From assembly GCA_001600055.1 (NCBI GenBank), contig BCIV01000013.1, positions 1 to 64,000 of the forward strand: DNA of 64,000 nucleotides, in the 5' to 3' direction. Both the position numbers and the translations under genes were made by a program. The notes beneath the pieces were generated by a model. That model worked only from the letters and a program-made list of their open reading frames with translations, did not search any database and had not been told where the DNA came from. Origin of the DNA: Filobasidium wieringae. Lineage: Eukaryota; Basidiomycota; Tremellomycetes; Filobasidiales; Filobasidiaceae. This document shows positions 54,471-64,000 of this stretch, in pieces. How positions within the stretch are numbered: position 1 is the stretch's first letter; each line of letters starts with the position of its first letter.

Positions 54471-55390
54471 ATGACCGTCAATCTGGACGAACCTGTGAGA
54501 CTATTCACGACCAACTCGGAGCGTGATTCCATAGAGTTATTCTCCAACCTGTATGGGTTGATCGTGAGTTTGGAGTATCTGGAACGGGCGTATGTTAGGG
54601 ATAGCGTTAGCAGTCAAGAGTGAGTTTTCCCTCGTATCTGGATTGGATCGATTCGATCTCAGCTGGGTGGTAATCAATACTCTTGGTACTGAAACAGATA
54701 CGAACCAGCCTGTACAAAACTCCTAGCGCAGTACAAGTCTTCCCTGAAACACCTCTCCCCACTCCTAGACGTTCCTCATACTTCCACATCGACCGGTGAG
54801 AAACTGTACGGTCTTGAAGGATGGATGAGGAGGTTTCGGATGGATTGTCCTGCGGCGCTTCATCGGTTGGTCGTGGGCGTCCCGGCTACGGTCGAGCATG
54901 GGAGTGGTGAGGGGACGGGGGAAGAGGTTGGGAAGTGGGTGGCGGAGACGACACAAGTGAGCGTTTCAGATATCCCCCATTAAAATTGAAACACTAGGAC
55001 ATTGACTTTTCGCCTTCCCCCTCGACCCCGTGTGATTACAGTCATTCATCACATTCATGGACGCCCTAAAACTCTCCCTTCGAGCAAAAGACCAGCTCCA
55101 TCCTTTCCTCTCCGACCTGATGTCAAACTACTCCAGATTCAAGAACTCGAGCGAATGGGAAGGAAGACAAAAGATCCTAGGCTGGTTGATCGAGTTGAAC
55201 GGGTTACGGGCTAGTGAAGAGATAACGGAGGAACAGAGTAGACAGGTGAGTCGGCCTGTTGTTTCTTAGGCTTATGATGGGGGTTGATGAGATCGGTTGA
55301 GGATAGATGTTGTTCGATATTGAGAACGCGTATAACGAGTTCTTCCGGTCGCTCAGTTCGAATGGACGGAAGGATGGTAAGGAGCGATAG
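54471..55390 (+). CDS. VPS28: ESCRT-I subunit VPS28
   Basis: A subunit of the endosomal ESCRT-I complex that sorts ubiquitinated cargo into multivesicular bodies. ATG at 54471 (MTVNLDEPVRLFTTNSERDS). The core follows: IELFSNLYGLIVSLEYLERAY and EYEPACTKLLAQYKSSLK with the helical GWMRRFRMDCPAALHRLV. The C-terminal four-helix domain (FITFMDALKLSLRAKDQL, SDLMSNYSRF, GRQKILGWLIELNGLRAS, FDIENAYNEFFRSL), which binds ESCRT-II, ends at the stop at 55390. Three short GT-AG introns. Length is close to the yeast protein (242 aa). Divergent from the SLC25 gene. Confidence 0.9.
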
Positions 55391-55917
55391 GACGCTGACG
55401 AATCACGGATGATAAGGAACAAGAAATGTCGGTTGTATTGAATAGTAGCCACGAGGCTGACACAGAAAGTTGTACGATATCTCAGATCCGGGCAATCGGA
55501 CAATGAAAAGGTTCTGAAAAGCGGTTTTGATGATTTGTCCTTGAACGGTTCAGACAGGACGAACGCCTGTCCGTATGTGTTCGCCCCTGCACAGTGTAAT
55601 CGGTCTTGCTAAGGTTGATGCCCATGGGGACTGTCGACAGACGTACGAACATCCGACAGCCAAAGTACTCTGCAGGCGTACGCCCCGCGTGGATGTTATC
55701 AAACAAAGATGAATCGATTCATCCCGATGCCACGTGTATATGATCGACCATCCTCGCAATATCGGGAATGACCGAGAGCGAAAGGAGACCCCACGTCGCG
55801 ATCGTCTTGATCAGTCTCAACGACGACGACCTACGGACTACTGATCGACCACAACATCGACTGATACATCCCTCAGAATATCAGAGTATAGTACAAGCCA
55901 ATTCAATAGCTGCGAAG
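55391..55917. other. Spacer before AMS1
   Basis: About 530 bp. No gene supported. A plus-strand frame from about 55768 runs into the AMS1 start, but ATG-based and family considerations place the AMS1 start at 55918. Confidence 0.4.
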
Positions 55918-58900
55918 ATGTCACAGTATCATCCAGGTGGACAACCGCCAGGTGAAGCCGCGAAATCGGCATACCCGCAGCTGACTTTCGAAGCTCGTAA
56001 GTCTTATCGCGAACAAACGCTGTGTACCTAGATGTATTCAACTGATCGTGGCTCGTTCCTCAGGACCTAAACATATCAGGGATCAGACAAGGGTAAGTTC
56101 TTTCTCCCTCGTTACCTAAACGTGAAAGCCGTCGTTAACTTGCCTCCTTTCCACCTCAGTCCCGTCTAAACCAATTCATAGGAGGTCATTACTCATCCCA
56201 GAACCTCTCCTCCCTCCTCTTCGCTCATCGAATCGATTCCTCCTCCCATCCTAAGAATGTGGAGATCACTTATTGGAGCGCACCCGGAAGGAGTAAACCG
56301 GGTTTCGAGGAGGCTAAGAGGATGTTGGCAGGTCATGGGAAAGAGGGGAAGAAGGGGATGGAGTTTGGACCTAGTTGTACGTGTTGGAGGCGATAAAGAA
56401 GGAGGTACAGTGGGGGAGGTCGCTGATTATGGACTTTTCTATGATTGCGCGGTTGTTCTTGATATCTAGGGGTAAGAATCGAACCGTCACTCTGTATAAA
56501 GTCTTTCTTCACTAACACGCCAATCCTCTGTATCAGACAAACCACTGGTTCAAGATCAAAATGACGATCCCACCCGCATGGAAAGACTACGAACGAATTC
56601 AACGTACGCTGCTCCCTCCAATACCTCAGCTGCTAATCCCATCGACTAACAACCCGTCCCTCACTCCCGTCCGTCACCCAACACGACAGTGGAATTCGAC
56701 TGTTCAGGCGAAGCTCTCATATTTACCCCCGAGGGTCTCCCCTTGCACGGCCTCACAGGGGGCTACGGTACAGAACGTAGGGTAGAACACATCATCCCTC
56801 CTCGTGCGAGAGAGACAGGAATGTACGAAGTTTATTTAGAACATAGTAGTAATGGGATGTTTGGGATCGATAATATGGATCCACCCGATGTGAGTTTTTC
56901 AGGGTCGGGTTTGTTCCAACGGACCTGGAGGGTTTAGGACGGGTATGAGGCTCATGGTTTCGTTTCTTTTGGCGAGAATAGCCTAATAGGTATTACCGCG
57001 TGAGTATAGAATCAGCAAGCTCAGAATAAAACGAAGGGTCGAGTTGATCGTTAATTTCCATTTACGGTTCGTAGTTGAACAGCGCGGATCTCGTTGTCCC
57101 TAACATGGAAGCCTGGTAAGCCTTGATCTCTCTCTAACCTCAGCTGATCCCCTCTCATCCCCACCCGATGACCATTCGTAGGCGCCTCATGTGGGATTTC
57201 AACACCCTTAAACAGCTAACGGAGTTCTTACCCTGGGACACCCCTTTACCCAATCAAGCCCTGTTCGTCGCTAACGAGATGATGAATACCTTTAAACAAG
57301 GATCTTTGGAGAGCGTCAAAGAGTGTAGGAAGTTGGCGGAAAAGGTCTTGGGGAGGGATTGGGAGGGGCGGGTTCAGGAGAGTAGGAAGAGGAGGGGGAA
57401 GAAGGAGGGGAAGGATAGGGATGGGACGCTTTGGGGGGTGGGACATTGGTCAGTTGCTATGCTTTGGGGCTTGTCTTAAAGTAGAAAGCTGATGCGAAGG
57501 GTTCGTAGTCATATCGATACCGCTTGGTAAGTACTGGGCAGCATCGAGGTTATACCATACGGATCCTGATATGACGCACATACGACCATAGGTTATGGCC
57601 CTTCTCCGTAACTCAACAGAAATCAGCTCGCTCTTGGTCAACTCAGGTACCCTCCTTCATCACTTGATCCTACTAAAGACGCCTCGTAACTGATCATCTA
57701 CCCTAGATTGACCTGATGGAACGTTACCCCGAACACAGGTTCTCTTGTACTCAGGCTCAGCAGTACAAATGGCTCGAACAGCTGTACCCACAGTTGTTTG
57801 AGAAGGTCAAGGCGAAGGTCGAGACGGGGCAGTTCCGTTAGTCCTCCACGTTTCAGCTTCAGCTTGACTGCCACTGAGGCGACTGTTCTTTGATTCGACG
57901 ATAGAACCTGTGGGAGCTACCTGGGTAGAAATGGATACCAACATGCCCAGCGGTGAGGCGCTGTGTAGACAGTTCCTTTACGGACAACGATACTTTCAGA
58001 ACAAGTTCGGGTTCCGTAGTCCCACTTTTGTCCTACCGGATACTTGTGAGTTTAGCTTTCGATCTCGCTGATACGGCTTCCGTCGGAAGTTGACCAGGTT
58101 TGATGTCGCATAGTCGGGTACTCGTCCCAGTTACCCCAGATCGCGCGACTTTCGGGATGCGAGAACTTCTTTACGCAGAAGCTGTCCTGGAATAGCATGC
58201 AAGTATCGCCTACAACCGATATTATAGATTTATCGGCTGATCACTAATACCTTGGCCAATAGCAACAACTTTCCTCATTCGACCTTCAATTGGGTGGGAT
58301 TGGACGGCACCCAGATCCTCACGCACATGACTCCGGTCAACTCGTACAACGCTCAGTGTGATATCAACGAGATCCGGGCGGGTCAAGCGGGTAACAAGAA
58401 CCTCGAGGTGACCAAACAGGCTTTGATACTGTTTGGAAATGGGGACGGTGGTGGAGGACCCACTCCACCTATGCTGGAGAAGCTTCGTCGAGCCAGAGCC
58501 CTGGTCACTGTCGGAGAAGCCACGACTACCGATATTCCTCTTGTCAAGATGGGAGGAAGCTTTGACGAGTTCTTTGAGAGTATTAAAGAGGAAACCGATA
58601 ATGGTGCCAAGCTTCCGAACTGGTTAGCCTTATCTCTACTTGTCGTCAGGACGGATAATAGTACTGATCAGTGCGCGTGTTTCTTCTAACAGGCGTGGAG
58701 AGCTATACTTCGAATTGCATCGTGGAGTGAGTCGCCCGTTCATTGTCATACAAACTCGAATTAATTCATGAGATCTGGTTGATCAGACGTACACTACGCA
58801 AGGTGAGTAATCCCTATGCACAAGTATCGAGTTCCAAGTCTTACAGTATCTTTTCAGCACTCGTGAAACGCGGGAATCGAAAGGGAGAGCTTCTTCTCCG

Positions 58901-61108
58901 ACAAGTCGAATACACCGCAACTCTTGCGTCCTTGATTCCTTTCACAAACTACGTCTATCCCAAAAAGGTCAGTCCAGATCTACGAATTGATGCCAATGTC
59001 GACCTGGCTGACTTCGCTGTGCAGGATCTCGATGAGGCTTGGGAAGAATTACTTCTCTGTCAATTCCATGACTGTCTGCCAGGAAGGTGCGTTCATCAAT
59101 GAAGCGATCCTATGGAATACGCGACTGACGATCTGCTATCCTCAGTGGGATCCGGCTCATTTATGATGACGTTTGGTCAAAACACCGCAAAGTCTTGGCG
59201 ATCGGTTCAAAGCTCTTAGAAGCAGCTCAAGCGGCTCTATATCCCGGATCGAAGCTAGTGGATAAAGATTCCCACTTGTCCAAGCACGATTACGATAGAC
59301 TGGTCATTATCAACCCCACTCCTTGGCTACAGCGTCGGGAACTCGTCCAGGCTGGTTCAGCCTTACTTTCCGTATATCCCAGTGGACAAGGACACGACTA
59401 CAAGTTACCCAGTACCAAAGAGGTTTCTGCTTCGGAGGATGCTCCCTGGACACAAGCCAAACGGGTCGGAGATCAATCATTCACGTTGAGCAATCGCGCA
59501 ATCTCAATGAAAATCGAGGACGGAAGAATCACTAGCCTTTTCGATAACCAGCTGGAGCGCGAGTTGATCCCTGAGAAATCGACTGGAGGGTTCATACTCT
59601 TCGAAGATCAACCAGCGAATTGGGATGCTTGGGATGCCGATATATACCATCTGGAAAAGTTTACTAGATTGACTTTCAGCAACGTCTCCATTGTGGAAAA
59701 TGGCCGTGACCGCGCTAGTCTGAAAGCTATGGTTGAGACAGGGTCATCCAAGATCGAGATCAAGGTCAGTGTCCCGGCAGTCCTATCTGACTGGGTCTTC
59801 TGCTGACTGGAATTGAATAGATTACTTTGGACGCGGAAAGTCGTATGTCTGCTTGACCGTTCCACCTTCGAAACTAGACATTGACAAATTGCTCGTTTTT
59901 TCAGCGTCTCTCCGCACTGGCGGCAGAAGCCCTATACGATTCGATGCGATAGTGTGAGTTGGAACATTCCGATTGAGCTGTGGCGATGCTTATCTATGGG
60001 GTTCAGTGATTGGCGCGAGAGACACAAATTCCTCAAATGTAAGCCAGATACTCCCCTCTATTCGTAGTAGCTGCTATCTGATGCGCAACTGGACCTTACA
60101 GTTGAGCTACCCTTGGACATCCACTCTGACAATGCAACCTACCATACCCAGTTCGGTATCGTGCAGAGACCTACACACAGAAACACTAGCTGGGATGCTG
60201 CTAAGTAAGCCAGTAGTATATACCCTAGAAGACATTGCTAAAATATGTCATACAGGTTCGAGGTTTGTGGGCATCAATTTGCGGATCGTGAGCATCAACA
60301 TGAAATGCATCAGTACGCCGTATGCTCATTATCAGTTCTTCTCAGTGAGCGAATACGGATATGGTGTAGCTATTCTCAACGATTCCAAGTACGGTTACGC
60401 TACGGAAGGCAATGTCATGCGACTGTCCCTGTTGAGAGCACCCACTATGCCCGACGCGGATGCTGATCAAGGAACGCACCAATTCGCGTTTGCCATCTAT
60501 CCTCATATTGGGACCTTCGCCGAGAGCGACGTCGCAGAGGTCGCGGAAGGTTTCAATGCCCCGCTTTCCGGTGAGTTGTTTTGATACGCCGGAGGATATG
60601 TCACTGATAATAGGTTTGTAAAAGTGCGGCACTACGGTCCAGGTATCAAACCTACTGAATCATCAGTACCTTTTAGGCTTAGTGGAGATGCCAAGAACGT
60701 TGTCCTGGAGACCGTCAAAAGAGGAGAAGATGACGGTTCCCATAGTCACAACAAAACCATCGTACTCAGGTTATACGAAAGGCTTGGAGGGCACGCCAAG
60801 ACAAAGCTATTACTGTGAGTCTCAATACTGTCGTTGAATACTGAACGCTTTCCTCGTCATCTAACACCTGACATGATCTCAGTACTGGCTACCGAATTCA
60901 AAAGGCATCCGTAGTCAACATTCTGGAGGATGAAGTCGCTCCGCTGAAACTTTTGCCACCTGCCAAGTTCTCTGCCAGCAAATTCGACTACGAGATTCCG
61001 CTTTCTTTCCGAGGTTTCGAAATCAAGACTGTCAAAATCGAATTGGCTCCCTCCCGGCAGCGCTCTTTGAGCTGCACAAGCGACAACTGGGTCAAAGTAG
61101 AAGCTTGA
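55918..61108 (+). CDS. AMS1: Alpha-mannosidase, GH38, vacuolar Ams1 type
   Basis: Hydrolyses alpha-mannosides from glycans in the cytosol or vacuole; in yeast Ams1 reaches the vacuole by the Cvt pathway. ATG at 55918 ([18 protein letters not shown]). The N-terminal domain ([27 protein letters not shown]) leads to the GH38 catalytic domain: GHCHIDTAWLWPF (zinc ligands His and Asp), split so that an 18-nt micro-exon at 57509-57526 encodes HIDTA; then [14 protein letters not shown] with the nucleophile Asp; [28 protein letters not shown]; and [11 protein letters not shown] with further zinc ligands. The C-terminal beta domains end [13 protein letters not shown]...NWVKVEA at 61108. At least fifteen introns. 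Length fits Ams1 (about 1,080 aa in yeast). No disruption seen. Confidence 0.9.
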
Positions 61109-61235
61109 CCGACGATCTTAAGCTGTATCGGATTGGGTGGTGTCCTGGTAAAACATTGTGTAATTGCTTGTAGTTAACGTAAAAATACAACTTGAACACA
61201 AATTTGTAGTTTCGTATATTGGTATAGTCGTGTCC

Positions 61236-62887
61236 CTACTTCCCGCTCTTTCTCTTGCCCCCACCAACTCCACTAACCCCTCCAGAGGGAGCGCCATGTC
61301 CACCCGACCTTCCGGCGCCCCAAGCGCCACTGTTTGTAAATCTTCCGGCCCCCTTTTGTCCCCCGATCATTCCCATAGGGTCGTCATTCCGTGGACCGTG
61401 AATGGTATTGAATTTATCAGTAAGCTGTAAATGCTAGTGTTCAGCAGTGTGGAGGCCTGGGAATTGAAGTCACCCTTACATCACTCAAAGCAGCCACTTG
61501 TTTAGTCAAAGTTGCCAAATATGCAGTTAACTGCACATCGGTGTATTCCTGCAAGTGGTGGAATCTTTTAGCTCCATCTACTGTAAAAATCGGGCTCTAG
61601 TCGAGCTTACAGTCAGGAACTCGTCCCTGAAACCGGAAGAAGACATGATCGGCAATCCAGCAACCAAGGCGGATATCTTCCTCAAGACTGAATGGTCCAC
61701 TTTAACTCCTTCTATAGTATGCGAATCGAATTTCAGCTAGCTTACTGATCGAGGTGAATCGAGTTTCGTCTACCTTCGCCTGAAATGACGCCCGAGACAT
61801 ATTTAAGCAGGAACCTGATCCGATCGTGCAACATCTTGATAGCATTCCTCTGCGTGTTCAGATGCGCAACCACTACGGATTGACATAATTGAGCAAAGGC
61901 ACAGGCGTCATCTACCAAATGGCTCGACTCACAACCATCTTCCCCTTCGAACTCTTCTCCCGTTCCTTCCCCGTCCCCTGACCCATTTACAACCAACCCC
62001 TTGAACGCCCCATCGACCGCAATACGTTCAGCCTCGCCGGTTTCTACAGAATAAGCGATCGGGATGAATTTAGTCTCGTTGTCGTCGCTCGATGTAACAG
62101 TGGCGTTGGTATTGGTAGCTGTCGAAGTAGGACCGAGAGCAGATTCGTAAATGGTTATAGGAAGATCTTGGGTATATTTGTCCGTTGGAGACAGAAGCAG
62201 GAAGAGAGGTGATTCAAGGACTGGGAGGAACTGCAGATTGAGATGTTAGTATCAACAGGACAGTACCACGATCGATAAATACACATCTGCTTACTTGGTT
62301 GTGTAGAGTTACATGTAAAGACGAGGGAGATGGATCGGTGGTATACCAGCCTAGCAGTTCCAAAGTCGGGAACACTTCCTTGTCTACATTCGAAGGAAGA
62401 ACATGATATCACTTCGTGTTGCTGTACTGCCTGATTCTGCTCAAAAGAAACTAACACTGTTCTCTTCTCCTTTCCAGAAAGTCCATGTCGATCTTTTCCG
62501 GTGACGACGACCCTTGTCCAGTCATCTCTATGTCTCCCTGAACATTCTTCTTGATGGCCAACTCAAAGGTATTGATGACGGATACCTCTCGGCCAGACTG
62601 AGTCCCTAGCAACGCTCCTAACGCTGTCGGATATCATCCCACTGATCAGCCTCAGTCGTCGTCTCAGCAAGACGTGGAGACACCTTACATCGAGGTGTAT
62701 CTCTCTGTAATGAGTTCCGCAGGTGGTGCTCCGAGATATTCAGAATTGGCAATGGGTGGCTGCTCAGACGGTAAGCTTCGAGCTCCTCTCAGCGAATTTA
62801 ATGCTCAAACACTTACAGGTTGATCGACAGACCGGTATTTGCCGTGGTAGAGGTCGATACGACGGCGGTGGTTTCAGAGGAAGACAT
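61236..62887 (-). CDS. CSN6: COP9 signalosome subunit 6 (MPN domain)
   Basis: A non-catalytic MPN- subunit of the COP9 signalosome, which removes Nedd8 from cullins with CSN5. ATG at 62887 (MSSSETTAVVSTSTTANTGL). The MPN domain follows: HPLPILNISEHHLRN, ALGALLGTQSGREVSVINTF, NTFELAIKKN, VFPTLELLGWYTTDPSP, LHVTLHNQ, SPLFLLLSPT. It lacks the JAMM metal motif (HxHxxS...D) as expected for CSN6. A linker rich in Gly/Glu is followed by the helical tail (NTQRNAIKMLHDRIRFLLKY, DVQLTAYLATLTKQVAALS, LTDKFNTIHG) and a Gly-rich end with KRKSGK at the stop (61236). Convergent with AMS1, stops 128 bp apart. Confidence 0.87.
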
Positions 62888-63776
62888 GACGAATCGCGTT
62901 CAGAGTCGAAGTTTCTGCCTATACTTCTTGGCTTTTGGGCGAGAGTGGAATTCGATATGTTGCCTTTTCTGACTCGGATCTTGGACGAGTGGATGTCTAT
63001 GTGTCACAGTAATAACAGTATCCCCAGGGCAAGTGCGATCGTGATCAAGGGGTCCATCATGTCCATCACTCATCAGGCAGGGCTAGCTAGCTAGATCGAC
63101 GTCTCAAAATGCATGAGGCGCGATGATATCGCATATCTGCAATCTCACGACGCAGTGTGCGAGCCGGTCACTAATTTTGGCTGCATGACCTGGCCCTCTT
63201 TGACGACTACAGGCTCAAAGGGCTTCCAATTACTGATATGAGAACATTCCTTGCCCACATTACAAGCAGAGAGGTTCAAGATACTGCAGAAGTTCTATCA
63301 GACTTCGCATCAAGGGGGCATTCCATAGCAGAGAGGCAATTGATGCTAGACTAACCCAAAATCTACGAGTGAGACGACTATTTACCATCTCCTGCTTGCA
63401 CTATAGATTTACTCGTATGAATACTTTGAACAGGAACTTCTGGGCGAGTTTCCCTGGATCTTTGGTTGCGACTCGACAAAACCAACTCGCGATTTGTCCC
63501 TTTAGTATTGCTAAATACTAGCATCTAAGTGAAAATTTCTCCCCGACCCTCACAGTCCTCATGAGAGTCGTTGATTGTATCATTGCTAAGGATCTATAGC
63601 TTGAACTCAACCTCCTCCGGTAAAAATCTCCTGTCACTTTCGGTCGGTCATGTCGGTCATGGGTTGATCTGCAGTGATCGGAATTTATAGCGCGCGTATT
63701 TGATATGTAAGTGTACGTGTATAGGTGATATATAGCTCATTTTTAGCTATTAATAACATGTCTTTGAGCTGTGCAG
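62888..63776. other. Right-end spacer, probably 5' part of the last gene
   Basis: No complete gene is supported. A donor-like GTAAGT at about 63705 with a branch-point-like TTAATAAC at about 63750 and an acceptor at 63776 suggests an intron leading into the partial gene. The upstream exon could not be placed. Confidence 0.3.
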
Positions 63777-64000
63777 CCATTCGTACTTATCAAAAGTCCC
63801 CTCGAACAACTTCGGACCATTCAACGAGACTATCTACTGCGGGACGAGCATACGGGGAAAGCTGTTGGAGAAGAACACAAGGAGGCGAAACTGGCGATTT
63901 TGGTCCCGTGTGCCCTTCCAAGTGCACCAACACAAACAGAGTCTTCGACTTTTAGTAAGGCTCTCTATCAGTGGACATATCGAATAAGGTTACATTTGAA
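63777..64000 (+). CDS. Partial orphan coding exon running off the window
   Basis: From the acceptor CAG ending at 63776 a frame stays open to the window edge, encoding PFVLIKSPLEQLRTIQRDYL then RDEHTGKAVGEEHKEAKLAI and further residues. A different frame with an ATG at 63758 also stays open to a stop near 63955, so the choice of frame is uncertain. No known family. The gene is cut by the right edge. Confidence 0.3.

Overview
The window reads as nuclear DNA of a basidiomycete fungus, most likely a tremellomycete yeast related to Cryptococcus or Kwoniella. The reasons are intron-dense genes with introns of about 50-70 nt, several micro-exons, occasional GC-AG introns, about 50% G+C, and a member of a P-loop protein family typical of basidiomycetes. 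I saw no ribosomal RNA, no convincing tRNA and no intact transposon. All gene models are spliced by eye from the genomic sequence, and the organism call is an inference.

Layout. 1-6 kb: a sparse segment with a telomere-like motif and a degenerate direct repeat, an intronless orphan (1111-2481, -) and a three-exon P-loop protein with a substituted Walker A lysine (3068-6021, -). 6.4-24 kb: an aldo/keto reductase (-), cohesin SCC3 (-), splicing factor CLF1 (+), an AAD-type aldo/keto reductase with a hexanucleotide-repeat leader (+), an alpha/beta hydrolase (-) and ceramide synthase LAG1 (-). 24.6-31 kb: an accessory island of small orphan genes, each with a clear TATA box 75-100 bp before its likely ATG. 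Two are divergent single-pass membrane proteins and three or four soluble proteins share a similar C-terminal ending. 31-42.8 kb: CMK1 kinase (+), a Dal5-type MFS permease (+), family X DNA polymerase POL4 (-), a phocein-type MOB protein (-) and mitochondrial uS15m (+). 44-56 kb: an orphan with a SUMO-interaction-like motif and internal repeats (+), MTC1 (-), hexokinase (-), an SLC25 carrier with a His-rich insertion (-) and ESCRT-I VPS28 (+). 55.9-64 kb: alpha-mannosidase AMS1 (+), COP9 subunit CSN6 (-) and the start of a gene running off the right edge.

The housekeeping genes are unrelated neighbours, as is usual in fungi: chromatin cohesion, splicing, sphingolipid synthesis, calcium signalling, double-strand-break repair, STRIPAK-type signalling, glycolysis, vacuolar sorting and glycan turnover. 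The most unusual parts are the orphan island, including a candidate intron that coincides with one copy of a 47-bp tandem duplication, and the micro-exons that split catalytic motifs in CMK1 and AMS1.
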